Origin: Ruminococcus sp.
GTDB lineage: Bacteria > Bacillota > Clostridia > Oscillospirales > Ruminococcaceae
DNA: 64,000 nucleotides
Direction: 5' to 3'
NCBI GenBank assembly: GCA_015066935.1
Contig: SVNK01000001.1
Location: 196,400 to 260,399 of the forward strand
The notes beneath the pieces are model-generated. The model saw only the letters and a program-made list of their open reading frames with translations. It was not told where the DNA came from and searched no databases. The translations under genes were made by a program, and so were the position numbers. Numbering within the stretch: the stretch's first letter is position 1; each line of letters starts with the position of its first letter. Positions 55,037 to 63,443 of the stretch are shown here, piece by piece.

Positions 55037-55494
55037 AGTGTCCCTTCTGCGGATTTCTTGATTCAAAGGTAACGGATTCACGTCCTACCGATGAGAAAAT
55101 CCGCCGCCGCAGGGAATGTCTTAAATGCATGGGAAGATTCACAACATACGAGGTTGTCGAACAACCCCTGCTGATGGTGGAAAAACGTGACGGAAGCTAT
55201 GAAACTTTCAAGCGTGATAAGCTCATCAAGGGCATTTTCAGTGCAATAAAAAAGCGTCCCGTTACAATAGACCAGGTTACCGAAATTGTTAATTATGTGG
55301 AAAATTACTACGCCAATGACCTCAGAACAGTGGCGAAATCAAAGGAGATAGGAGAGCTTGTCCTTAATAAGCTCAGAGCTATCGACCCAATATCATACAT
55401 CCGTTTTGCCTCTGTTTATGAGGACTTTACGGACGTTGCCAGCTTCGTTGCCACAATCAGCGAGCTTGAAGAATCGGCTGATCCGCAGGAATAA
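55033..55494 (+). CDS. nrdR: Transcriptional repressor NrdR
   Basis: This is the nucleotide-sensing repressor of ribonucleotide reductase genes. The zinc ribbon MKCPFCGFLDSKVTDSRPT and RRRECLKCMGRFTTYE are followed by an ATP-cone (LLMVEKRDGSYETFKRDKLIKGI). Length of 153 aa is standard. No nrd genes or NrdR boxes were seen in the window. Confidence 0.97.
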   Translation: MKCPFCGFLDSKVTDSRPTDEKIRRRRECLKCMGRFTTYEVVEQPLLMVEKRDGSYETFKRDKLIKGIFSAIKKRPVTIDQVTEIVNYVENYYANDLRTVAKSKEIGELVLNKLRAIDPISYIRFASVYEDFTDVASFVATISELEESADPQE

Positions 55495-55580
55495 GCTGCG
55501 GTCAATAAAAAAATGCACCTTTATGCGTAAAGCGGAAAGGTGCGGAAAACAAAAAAATTATAAAGAAAGAGGTAAAAACC

Positions 55581-55952
55581 ATGGACGGTATTCTCGAAAA
55601 CTTCAACGACAAAAGCGTAGAAAGCACATTCACTTCATCTGATGTGGAGTCAAACAAGATTATCGTAGCAGTATGCTGCATCGTGTCAATCCTGTTCTTC
55701 CTTCCACTTCTCATGGACAAGAATTCTGCTTACTGCAAGTTCTACGCTAACCAGATTCTTACATTGTTTGTATGTCTGCTTGTTCTGGGAATCGTATGTG
55801 CAATTATCGGATTAATCCCTGTGATTGGTGCTATTATCGGTACTGTTGCAGGTATTGCCGCACTTGCTGTTGCAATTCTCATGGCAATCGGTGCATTCAA
55901 GGGCAAGGCAATCAGACTTCCCTTCGTAGGAAATCTTATCAGCATTTTCTGA
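55581..55952 (+). CDS. Small multi-pass membrane protein, unknown function
   Basis: The 123-residue product has three hydrophobic segments (IIVAVCCIVSILFFLPLLM, ILTLFVCLLVLGIVCAII, and a Gly/Ala/Ile-rich region near VAGIAALAVAILMAIGAF) after a polar N-terminus. It resembles DUF4870-type small membrane proteins, but I am not certain. GAAAGAGGTAAAAACC precedes the start. It ends 1 bp from the convergent gene that follows. Confidence 0.65.
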   Translation: MDGILENFNDKSVESTFTSSDVESNKIIVAVCCIVSILFFLPLLMDKNSAYCKFYANQILTLFVCLLVLGIVCAIIGLIPVIGAIIGTVAGIAALAVAILMAIGAFKGKAIRLPFVGNLISIF

Positions 55953-55953
55953 T

Positions 55954-56379
55954 TCAGCTTACGGCGAGACGGAGACTTCCTCCGTCCTCGCTGTATACCA
56001 TTGATGCGACGGCAATGTCGTTACAGACAAGAAGCTCCGCAAGCATTTTTTTGCTTTCGGGGCTGTAATTTTTTACCTCGTAGACGTAGAGGGTAGCCTC
56101 TCTGCCTGCGTATTCCCTGAGAGGCATCCCCTGCTTATCCTGCATAACGGCGTATTCCTCGTAGGCGGAGGAGAAGTTTTCGGGAATTATGATGCTCTTT
56201 CCCGCAATTTCACCGACCTCCCAGCCGTGTGAAGCAAAATAATCAATTCTTTCTGCTGTTGTGGATGCGGCAACGTGTGCACTCTCAGGCAGCTTTTGGC
56301 TGTGTTTGTCGGGAATCAGCAGAGCTGCAAGAAGCGCTCCGAAAAATGCGGTAAATAAAAACAGTCTGAATTTTTTCAT
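55954..56379 (-). CDS. DUF4830-domain exported protein
   Basis: A membrane/signal segment (about 4-23, LFLFTAFFGALLAALLI) precedes a domain with RIDYFASHGWEVGE, IIIPENFSSAYEEYAVMQDKQGMPLREYAGREATLYVYEV and LLVCNDIAVASMVYSEDGG, matching the DUF4830 pattern. The function is unknown. The ATG behind GGAGTGTTCAAC is chosen over the track's GTG three codons earlier, giving 141 aa. A minus-strand hairpin with a T run lies only at about 55505-55540, beyond the convergent gene. Confidence 0.78.
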   Translation of the reverse strand: MKKFRLFLFTAFFGALLAALLIPDKHSQKLPESAHVAASTTAERIDYFASHGWEVGEIAGKSIIIPENFSSAYEEYAVMQDKQGMPLREYAGREATLYVYEVKNYSPESKKMLAELLVCNDIAVASMVYSEDGGSLRLAVS

Positions 56380-56454
56380 GTTGAACACTCCATATCGTTG
56401 AACTGTTCAATAATATGCCGGACAAATCTGAATTATGAATCAAACAAAACAACC

Positions 56455-57028
56455 ATATAATGCGGAATTCGTAATTGATAATCGTGATACGGACATATTG
56501 TAGGGGACGGCGTCCCCGACGTCCCGTAAAATTCATGTATTGTGCGATATATATGCGGACGCTCCTACAATTTCACGACGTATTCACCATGTAGGGACGA
56601 CCAATGGTCGTCCGCAATCTGAAAATCTTCCGCAAAAATTGGAAATCCATATAATGCGAAATTAATTATCGGGACGTTTCGGATTATTCACGGGCGAACA
56701 CAGTTCGCCCCTACAACTTCACGACGTATTCACCGTGTAGGGACGACCATTGGTCGTCCGCAATCTGGAAATCTTCCGCAATAATTGGAAATCCATATAA
56801 TGCGAAATTAATTATCGGGACGTTTCGGATTATTCACGGGCGAACACAGTTCGCCCCTACAAATTCACGATATATTCACCGTGTAGGGACGACCATTGGT
56901 CGTCCGCAATCTGGAAATCTTCCGCAAAAATTGGAAATCCATATAATGCGGAATTAATTATCGGGACGTCCCGTAAAATTCATGTATTGTGCAATATATA
57001 TGCGGACGCCCACTGGGCGTCCCTACAT
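56455..57028 (+). repeat. Tandem array, 146-bp period, about three and a half units
   Basis: ATTCACC anchors recur at 56582, 56728 and 56874, each followed by TAGGGACGACCA(A/T)TGGTCGTCC, with GGGCGAACACAGTTCGCCC between. The unit is nearly identical to those at 53.6 and 48.0 kb. The ends carry GGGGACGGCGTCCCC (left) and GCGGACGCCCACTGGGCGTCC (right), the latter a variant palindrome. Confidence 0.92.
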
Positions 57029-57072
57029 GGTGTAACGAATATCGTAATAAATTGATAAAGAGGGTGGTTAAA

Positions 57073-57858
57073 ATGTCACAGATACGACTCGATAAATTCA
57101 TATCTGAACGCACGGAGTATTCCCGTCGTGAAATAAAGGAGCTTGCCCGAAAAGGCGGAATCAAGCTCAACGGAGCTGCCGTAAAGGCTCCCGACGTGAA
57201 AATCGACCCCGAAAATGATACGGTAGAGGTCTGCGGAAAGACTGTTCAGGCAGAGCGTTTCAGGTATCTTCTGCTGAACAAGCCGCAGGGGTACGTATGC
57301 TCAACCGACGAAAAGGACGGGAAAACCGTTATGGAGCTTGTACCTGCTGAGCTGAGGACCAAAGGCATGTTTCCTGCCGGAAGACTCGACAAGGATTCGC
57401 TCGGAGCACTCCTGATTACCGACGACGGCGAGCTTGCCCACAGGATACTTGCTCCGGGACGTCATGTGTCCAAAATTTATATTGTGAAACTTGACAGACC
57501 GTTTCAAAGTAATTATATTGACTTATTCAGTAAAGGTATTGATTTAAAGACGGGCGAAAGATGTCTTCCCGCAAAGGTAAAACCGCTTGAAAACAGCGAA
57601 AAACACGTGTTTGTGGAGCTTTGTGAGGGGAAATATCATCAGATTAAAAGAATGTTTGCCGCAGTTGGGAATCATGTGGAGGTTCTGATGAGAATTTCGG
57701 TCGGAGGACTGATTCTGCCCGAAAAACTGGCAATCGGAGAATGTATGGAATTATTGCACAAAGATGTTGAAAACTTGTTTTTGCCACTCGATTTTGATGC
57801 TTTTTGTACCGAATTTTCTGCGAATTTTTCGGCAAAACTGATAAACAAAGTATTGTAA
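57073..57858 (+). CDS. rsuA: 16S rRNA pseudouridine synthase (RsuA family)
   Basis: The N-terminal S4 domain (MSQIRLDKFISERTEYSRREIKELARKG) is followed by the RsuA/RluB catalytic domain. It shows GMFPAGRLDKDSLGALLITDDGELA with the catalytic Asp, VSKIYIVKLDRP, and EGKYHQIKRMFAAVGNHVEVL. The length of 261 aa includes a hydrophobic tail. The track start lies in the repeat array; the ATG behind AGAGGGTGG is used. The exact target uridine is not proven. Confidence 0.93.
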   Translation: MSQIRLDKFISERTEYSRREIKELARKGGIKLNGAAVKAPDVKIDPENDTVEVCGKTVQAERFRYLLLNKPQGYVCSTDEKDGKTVMELVPAELRTKGMFPAGRLDKDSLGALLITDDGELAHRILAPGRHVSKIYIVKLDRPFQSNYIDLFSKGIDLKTGERCLPAKVKPLENSEKHVFVELCEGKYHQIKRMFAAVGNHVEVLMRISVGGLILPEKLAIGECMELLHKDVENLFLPLDFDAFCTEFSANFSAKLINKVL

Positions 57859-57876
57859 GTTTGGCAATTTAGCATC

Positions 57877-57905
57877 TTGAAATTTTTTGCGGAATTTGGT
57901 ATTAT
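57877..57905 (+). promoter_or_regulatory. Sigma-A promoter of the msmK-like gene
   Basis: TTGAAA and TATTAT with a 17-bp spacer lie about 75 bp before the start codon, immediately after the rsuA stop. Confidence 0.75.
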
Positions 57906-57978
57906 ATTAATGTAGCTGATACTAAAAATTTATAAGACGATATCGGCAAGAAATATTTGAACTGGAGGACTGGAATAA

Positions 57979-59118
57979 ATGGCAGGTTTAACACTCAAAG
58001 GCATTTATAAAAAATATCCCGGCGGCGTTGTTGCTGTTTCGGATGTTAATTTAGAAATAAGAGATAAGGAATTTATCGTTCTTGTAGGACCTTCCGGCTG
58101 CGGTAAGTCAACAACTCTCCGTATGATCGCCGGACTTGAGGAAATCTCTGAGGGTGAGCTTTACATCGGCGACCGCCTTGTAAATGACATCGCTCCCAAG
58201 GACAGAGATATCGCAATGGTTTTCCAGAACTATGCTCTTTATCCTCATATGACTGTTTTCGATAACATGGCTTTCGGACTTAAACTCAGAAAAGTTCCCA
58301 AGGATGAAATCGAAAGAAAGGTTAACGAGGCTGCTAAGATCCTCGACCTTACTCACCTTCTCGACAGAAAGCCTAAGGCAATGTCCGGTGGTCAGAGACA
58401 GAGAGTTGCTCTCGGTCGTGCTATCGTTCGTTCACCTAAGGTATTCCTCCTTGACGAGCCTCTTTCAAACCTCGACGCTAAGCTCCGTGCTCAGATGAGA
58501 ACCGAGATCTCCAAGATCCACAAGAAGCTCGGTACAACATTTATCTACGTAACTCATGACCAGACTGAGGCTATGACAATGGGTGACAGAATCGTTTGTA
58601 TGAAGGACGGTTTCGTTCAGCAGATCGATACTCCCCAGAACCTCTATGAGAATCCTACAAACAAGTTCGTTGCAGGCTTCTTAGGTTCACCTCAGATGAA
58701 CTTCATCGACGCTGTTCTCAAGGAAGAGTACGGTCAGTATATCGTTGAGTTCGGTTCTGAAGATACTCCCAGATCCAACGGCGTTAAGTATCAGATTATC
58801 GTTCCTGAGTCAAAGGCTAACGACGATCTCGCTCACTATGTAGGCAAGGAAATCATCCTCGGAATCCGTCCTGAGAGCATCCACGATGAGGAAATGTACC
58901 TCTCAAATGCTACAACAGGTGTCATCGAGGCTAACGTTGAAATCACAGAAATGATGGGTGCTGAGACATATCTCTACCTTGAGTGTGAGGGTATTCCGCT
59001 TACAGCAAGAGTTAGCCCCAGATCTACTGCAAGATCAGGCGACAGAATTAAAGTTGCTCTCGATCCCAACAGAATCCACCTCTTTGATAAGGAAACAGAA
59101 AAGACTATCGTTAACTGA
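57979..59118 (+). CDS. msmK: Sugar ABC transporter ATP-binding protein (MsmK/UgpC type)
   Basis: The ABC ATPase domain has Walker [22 protein letters not shown]-loop [21 protein letters not shown], signature [17 protein letters not shown], Walker [17 protein letters not shown] and H-loop [16 protein letters not shown]. The C-terminal 130 residues form the OB-type regulatory domain of the MalK/MsmK/UgpC group ([16 protein letters not shown]). Length of 379 aa. It has its own promoter and terminator and no permease or binding protein near it, so it probably energises several importers. Confidence 0.95.
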   Translation: MAGLTLKGIYKKYPGGVVAVSDVNLEIRDKEFIVLVGPSGCGKSTTLRMIAGLEEISEGELYIGDRLVNDIAPKDRDIAMVFQNYALYPHMTVFDNMAFGLKLRKVPKDEIERKVNEAAKILDLTHLLDRKPKAMSGGQRQRVALGRAIVRSPKVFLLDEPLSNLDAKLRAQMRTEISKIHKKLGTTFIYVTHDQTEAMTMGDRIVCMKDGFVQQIDTPQNLYENPTNKFVAGFLGSPQMNFIDAVLKEEYGQYIVEFGSEDTPRSNGVKYQIIVPESKANDDLAHYVGKEIILGIRPESIHDEEMYLSNATTGVIEANVEITEMMGAETYLYLECEGIPLTARVSPRSTARSGDRIKVALDPNRIHLFDKETEKTIVN

Positions 59119-59155
59119 TTTCAGTTATTTTAGCAGTTCTTTATTAATAAGCAGA

Positions 59156-59186
59156 AAACCGCAGTGTAAAGCTGCGGTTTTTTTAT
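59156..59186 (+). terminator. Terminator after the msmK-like gene
   Basis: AACCGCAG/CTGCGGTT followed by TTTTTATT, 38 nt past the stop: a strong intrinsic terminator. A GACGACCAATGGTCGTCC palindrome follows at about 59216. Confidence 0.93.
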
Positions 59187-59362
59187 TGTCTGCAAAATCG
59201 TAGGGGCGAACTGCAGACGACCAATGGTCGTCCCTACATGGGGGTGTGTCCGCAAATCCGCAAGACTTTCAGACCGTCCCCTCAATATTATACAATATGT
59301 TTTCATATATTTCATGAAAAAATGCAGAAATCCGATTTTTTCCGAGCAATATAGTGCTAAAT

Positions 59363-59564
59363 CTTTCCACAGACTTTTTGAGAAGTTTTCAACATGATGT
59401 TAAAAGTGGTGTGGAATTGAATTCAACTATGTTGAAAACTCTGTGGAAACGGTGGAAAACAACGTATAATGCACGTTTTTCCAGTGCTAAAAAGTTGAAA
59501 ACATTGTGGATAAACGGGGAAAAAGTGTAAACAATAAAATTACGTTGTGGAAAACCTGTCCACA
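59363..59564. other. DnaA-box cluster away from dnaA
   Basis: In 200 bp lie one perfect DnaA box (TGTGGATAA, complement of TTATCCACA, at 59505) and seven or eight near matches on both strands: CTTTCCACA (59363), TTTTCAACA (59386), TGTTGAAAA (59430), TGTGGAAAC (59442), GGTGGAAAA (59451), AGTTGAAAA (59492), TGTGGAAAA (59546) and CTGTCCACA (59556). The spacing sequence is AT-rich. It could be a DnaA-titrating locus, a second part of the origin, or a DnaA-regulated promoter of the next gene. No gene is seen in 59187-59591. Confidence 0.7.
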
Positions 59565-59591
59565 ATCAAATTATGCAAAGGATATGATTGT

Positions 59592-59876
59592 ATGAAAAAG
59601 TATTTAGCAATATGCTCCATATTGTTTACAGTCTGTACTGCTTTTACCGGCTGCGGTTCAAGTGATACACCCTACGATTCTAACCCTACCTCAGAGAACG
59701 GAACACGTTATACCGAGGAAGATACGAACTCCATCCGTGAGGATATCACCGACGCTGCCGACGGTATCGGCGATGCAGGTAAGGATATTATCGACGGCGT
59801 TACTAATGCCGTCGGCGACATCATAGACGGCTTCGACGGCAATCCCGACTCAACCCACACAACAAATAAGGATTGA
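59592..59876 (+). CDS. Small lipoprotein, unknown function
   Basis: Starting at MKKYLAICSILFTVCTAFTGCGSS (AAAGGAT upstream; the track start is 15 codons early), the 94-residue product has a lipoprotein signal with Cys at position 21. The mature part is very acidic and holds imperfect repeats, EDITDAADGIGDAGKDIIDG and TNAVGDIIDGFDG, which could form amphipathic helices on the outer membrane face. It lies directly behind the DnaA-box cluster. The function is not recognised. Confidence 0.75.
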   Translation: MKKYLAICSILFTVCTAFTGCGSSDTPYDSNPTSENGTRYTEEDTNSIREDITDAADGIGDAGKDIIDGVTNAVGDIIDGFDGNPDSTHTTNKD

Positions 59877-60373
59877 TAATAGAGGATTTGTTTATACAGA
59901 GACATTTACAGGTGTTTTTGGGGGAAACCTTTCTGAGGAAAGGTTCTCCCCCAAGCCCCCTTCCAAAGACTTTTAATACAAATTTCAGCCCCATAGGGTG
60001 CGTCCAAAAAAAGTTTGAACATCATGTTCATCCGGAAACGCACCCTATGGGGCTGAAATTTCATACTGAAAGTTTTAGGAAAGGAGTTTGAGGATGACTC
60101 CCCACAGTGTGGGGAGATGTCCGAAGGACAGAGGGGACAGGCTCCCGTTGGGAGAACCCTTTTTCAAAAGGGTTTCAGACTGTAGAAAAAGCCGTATATT
60201 AACGGGACGTCGAGGACGCCGTCCCCTACAGATGGCTATTTTACGTATTATAAATGTAGGGGCGAACTGTGTTCGCCCGAAAAAAATATGTTTATCGACA
60301 CGCTGAACCCTTTTTCAAAAGGTTCTTCCTCAAGAAGACTTGCAAAAGTCTGCAAAAACAAATTCTTTATTAT
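59876..60373 (-). repeat. Giant-hairpin repeat, copy 4, with a modular palindrome cluster nested in it
   Basis: The outer arms ATAATAGAGGATTTGTT and AACAAATTCTTTATTAT pair 15 of 17, with the two mismatches allowing G-U. Inside is a reverse-oriented core (about 59920-60175) whose central stem pairs perfectly over 24 bp (59980-60003 with 60038-60061, tip CCCCATAGGGTGCGT). The extra 60-bp module of copy 1 follows (GACTCCCCACAGTGTGGGGAG), then the backbone seen at 19.5 kb (60180-60304) with short hairpin tips. Lying between convergent genes, it could terminate both. Confidence 0.82.
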
Positions 60374-60379
60374 AATTCA

Positions 60380-61375
60380 TTATTGCTGAGAGTCGTCGGT
60401 GTTGATGAATTCGGCACCGAGGTCGTTGAGGAAGTCCGCAACGATGAATCTCGGACGCTGTTTCACCTCGGCATAGATTTTTCCGACGTACTCGCCGATG
60501 ATTCCGAGACAGAAAAGCTGGAGTCCGCCGATGAGCCATATCGAACAGATTGTACTCGACCAGCCGAGTTCTGCAAAGCCTGCAAACTTCGCAATAAATG
60601 CCCATATAAAGGCTAAAATGCTGAGCATCGACGTAACGATTCCGAGAGTTGTTATCATTTTAAGGGGCTTTGTACTGAACGAGGTTATGCCGTTTATTGC
60701 AAAAGCGAGCATTTTTTTCAGGGGATATTTACTCTCGCCCGCAAAACGCTCAGCACGCTCGTAGTAGACGTTGCAGCTCTTGAAGCCGATAAGCGGAACC
60801 ATTCCTCTCAGGAACAGATTTACTTCCTTGTAGTTTGCAAGTTCGCACAGAACACGCTTGCTCATAAGACGGAAATCCGCATGATTATAAACAACGTCGG
60901 CACCCATGACCTTCATGAATTTATAGAAGCCCTCCGCTGTGAATTTCTTGAAGAATGTATCGGTTTTACGCTCGCTTCTAACGCCGTATACAACCTGATT
61001 TCCCTCGTAGTATTTCTGCACCATTTCGTCGATAGCATTGATGTCGTCCTGCAAATCGGCGTCCATAGTGATAGCCATGTCGCAGATGTCCCTGACCGTC
61101 ATGAGACCTGCGAGGACTGCGTTCTGGTGACCGCTGTTTCGTGAGAGGTTGATTCCCGAAAACAGCTGCGGACTTTCATTGTGAAGTTCCTGAATAATTT
61201 CCCATGTACTGTCCTTTGAGCCGTCGTTGACGAAAACTACACGGCTTTTCGGGGAAATAAGCATTCTGTCGATGAGTGAACGGTACTTTTCTTCAAGTCT
61301 TTTTGCAGTTTCTCTGAGGACTTCCTCCTCGTTGTAGCAGGGTACGACCATGTAAAGGATTTCCGGTTTTTCCAT
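60380..61375 (-). CDS. Family 2 glycosyltransferase, membrane anchored (GtrB/DPM-like)
   Basis: The GT2 domain has VVPCYNEEEVLRETAKRLE, the DxD-type AITMDADLQDD and VYGVRSERKTDTFFKK. Two C-terminal membrane helices (about 232-295) are typical of enzymes that put a sugar on undecaprenyl phosphate. The product could feed glycosylation of a surface polymer, such as the one handled by the YfhO-type protein 48 kb away. Length of 331 aa. It lies 15 nt behind the GDPD gene in the same direction. Confidence 0.93.
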   Translation of the reverse strand: MEKPEILYMVVPCYNEEEVLRETAKRLEEKYRSLIDRMLISPKSRVVFVNDGSKDSTWEIIQELHNESPQLFSGINLSRNSGHQNAVLAGLMTVRDICDMAITMDADLQDDINAIDEMVQKYYEGNQVVYGVRSERKTDTFFKKFTAEGFYKFMKVMGADVVYNHADFRLMSKRVLCELANYKEVNLFLRGMVPLIGFKSCNVYYERAERFAGESKYPLKKMLAFAINGITSFSTKPLKMITTLGIVTSMLSILAFIWAFIAKFAGFAELGWSSTICSIWLIGGLQLFCLGIIGEYVGKIYAEVKQRPRFIVADFLNDLGAEFINTDDSQQ

Positions 61376-61390
61376 TTTAAAATCTCCTGT

Positions 61391-63205
61391 CTATTGAAAT
61401 ATTGATTCAAGAATTCTGATAAAGGTGTCGCCGATTCCGTTTGAGTAGACGACCTCCACGGCAATATCGGGACGGTTTGTGATGATATTGTCAACGCCGA
61501 GAGCTACCATCTGCTCTATATCGGCTCTTCTGTCAACGGTCCAGACGAAAATCAGTTTACCGTTGCGGTGAGCCTCGTGGACGACACTCTGGTTGACAAA
61601 CAGGTAATTCATGCTTACGGCGTCGATGTATTCGAGCATGGAATACGAAGTTGAGGCTGCCATATTAGCGATGAGAGCCGTTTTTATTCTGGGGTTAAGC
61701 TCCTTCACACGCTTCAGGATGGTGTACGAAAACGACGTGACATAGCACGAGCCTTCAAGGTTGTATTCTTCAAGAAGCTCAACGGTCTTTTCGGCAGCCT
61801 GAACCGCACCTGCCGACTCCTTGATTTCTATATTGAGCAGTTTTTTTCTGTCCACAAGTTCAAGAACCTCGGAAAGGAGCATGATTTTAGCGTCGTCGAA
61901 CTCCCCTTTTTCCCCGAAATCCGTACCTGCCGACAGCTTCTGAAGTTCATTGTAGGTATAGTCGGAGAGCTTACCGCTGCCGTTGGTGGTACGTTCAAGG
62001 GTGGAATCGTGGAAGACGACAAGCTGACCGTCCTTTGTAAGACGGACATCAAGCTCGATATAGTCCGCACCGCTTTCCATAGCCGCTTCAAATGCATATG
62101 ACGTATTTTCGGGAGCGACGTGGGAGAAGCCTCTGTGAGCACTTATCTGGGCACGTGTGAGAAAACCTGCGGCGAATCTGAAATTGCCCTTGTAGATTGT
62201 GCGTATATAGCCGAAATCAAGCAGCAGAGCTGCTGCTGCGAGAGTGGTGATAAGAACGGCTTTTTTCTTTTTTCCCATTTTGGGACGTTCCTTGTCGGGG
62301 ACAGTGACGGTCTCATTTTCGTCGAGGTCGCCGAAGAATTCTCCCGTGAGCCAGCACATGATTGCGGGTGCGGAGAAGAATGCTGATATTGCCGTAAAGA
62401 CGTTCATGGCGTATTTCAGGACGTACAAAGCGGTTCTGAACGAGGATTCGGGCTTTGAAAATCCCTTGACGCCGTAAATGATGATGAAGCTTATTCCGAA
62501 TGTCAGAATGGCGATTGCGGCAAATATGAACAGTGTCCAGAGAAGGAAGCGTACTGCCATTGAGATTCTTTTTCTGCCGATTTTCTCACGGCTTGTCCTG
62601 ACACATTCGGGGAAGTCTCTGTCGGTAAGCACGAGGTAGTGCAGACTGTAGCTTCTTCCTACGATAATCAGAATCATTAAAGTCTGGATAATGATGTAGA
62701 CGATAACTGCCATATAGCCGCCGATTCCCTTGAAAACCCACCTCAGAAGCGGCAGAAGCGGTACCATGAATACACCCGACGAAAGTGTGAATTCCGTAAA
62801 GGGCATGAACATTGTAAAGCCGAAGAATTTTGCAATGCCTGAACCTCTGAAAGCTTTTGCGAAGCCCTTGAAGCCGGTCCGCATCATTCCGCCGACGGTA
62901 ATAGTCTCACCTCTGCCGTAGCATGAAAAGCAGGCGGCGAGTGCGGTAAGCTCGACGAATGAGAAAAAGCCGAACAGAAACAGCAATATGATAAGGAAGA
63001 AAACAGTCACGGGACTGTGAAGATAAGTCAGGAGGCTTTCGTCGTAAATATAAGAAATGCCTGCGGCTTTCATTGTGAGTTTAAGCGAGATTGCGAGTAC
63101 GGGTGCACCGAAGGCTATCAGCAGCAGTTTGAAAAGAAGCTCGAAAAGCAGAAAATGGGGCATCGCACGCACAAAAGTCCCTATTGAACCAAAAAATTTT
63201 TTCAT
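61391..63205 (-). CDS. Membrane-bound glycerophosphodiester phosphodiesterase
   Basis: The N-terminal 330 residues hold seven to eight membrane helices matching the GDPD membrane domain. A GDPD catalytic domain follows: SAHRGFSHVAPENTSYAFEAA (catalytic His and substrate Arg), ADYIELDVRLTKDGQLVVFHDSTLERTTNGSGK (metal Glu, Asp and second His), LNIEIKE and VDNIITNRPDIA. It cleaves glycerophosphodiesters, possibly products of lipoteichoic acid turnover, on the membrane surface. The length of 604 aa is usual for this fusion. It forms a two-gene operon with the GT2 gene. Confidence 0.94.
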   Translation of the reverse strand: MKKFFGSIGTFVRAMPHFLLFELLFKLLLIAFGAPVLAISLKLTMKAAGISYIYDESLLTYLHSPVTVFFLIILLFLFGFFSFVELTALAACFSCYGRGETITVGGMMRTGFKGFAKAFRGSGIAKFFGFTMFMPFTEFTLSSGVFMVPLLPLLRWVFKGIGGYMAVIVYIIIQTLMILIIVGRSYSLHYLVLTDRDFPECVRTSREKIGRKRISMAVRFLLWTLFIFAAIAILTFGISFIIIYGVKGFSKPESSFRTALYVLKYAMNVFTAISAFFSAPAIMCWLTGEFFGDLDENETVTVPDKERPKMGKKKKAVLITTLAAAALLLDFGYIRTIYKGNFRFAAGFLTRAQISAHRGFSHVAPENTSYAFEAAMESGADYIELDVRLTKDGQLVVFHDSTLERTTNGSGKLSDYTYNELQKLSAGTDFGEKGEFDDAKIMLLSEVLELVDRKKLLNIEIKESAGAVQAAEKTVELLEEYNLEGSCYVTSFSYTILKRVKELNPRIKTALIANMAASTSYSMLEYIDAVSMNYLFVNQSVVHEAHRNGKLIFVWTVDRRADIEQMVALGVDNIITNRPDIAVEVVYSNGIGDTFIRILESIFQ

Positions 63206-63283
63206 TTTATCTCCGAATCGTATGTCAGCCGAAGCAGCTTATATTATTTAGTCGCTTCTAAGTGCGTAATCTCTCAGTATTTT

Positions 63284-63312
63284 ATTATACATCTTTAAAT
63301 ATATATTGTCAA
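63284..63312 (-). promoter_or_regulatory. Consensus sigma-A promoter of the GDPD-GT2 operon
   Basis: Perfect TTGACA and TATAAT with a 17-bp spacer on the minus strand; a second TTGACA lies 11 bp further upstream. Confidence 0.9.
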
Positions 63313-63355
63313 CATTGTCAACCGCAAAAAAGTGGTGTTTCTTTGAAAACAGGTA

Positions 63356-63385
63356 TTTACAAAGTGCATGAAAAAGTGGTATAAT
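63356..63385 (+). promoter_or_regulatory. Sigma-A promoter of the CobW-family gene
   Basis: TTTACA and TATAAT with an 18-bp spacer, divergent from the GDPD promoter and about 60 bp before the start codon. No Zur-like operator was recognised. Confidence 0.75.
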
Positions 63386-63443
63386 AATAACGTAGTGCCT
63401 TTTGGGGCTGATTCAATTATTATTTCAGGAAAGAAGTGTTTAT

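Noticed and set aside
55505-55545. Hairpin before the 123-aa membrane protein as a plus-strand terminator of nrdR
   Set aside because: The T run follows the stem only on the minus strand; on the plus strand it is followed by GGAAAAC.
60088-60306. ORF MRMTPHSVGRCPKDRGDRLP and a similar one near 13.4 kb
   Set aside because: Both are translations of the shared hairpin module of the repeat family, read in opposite copies, not genes.
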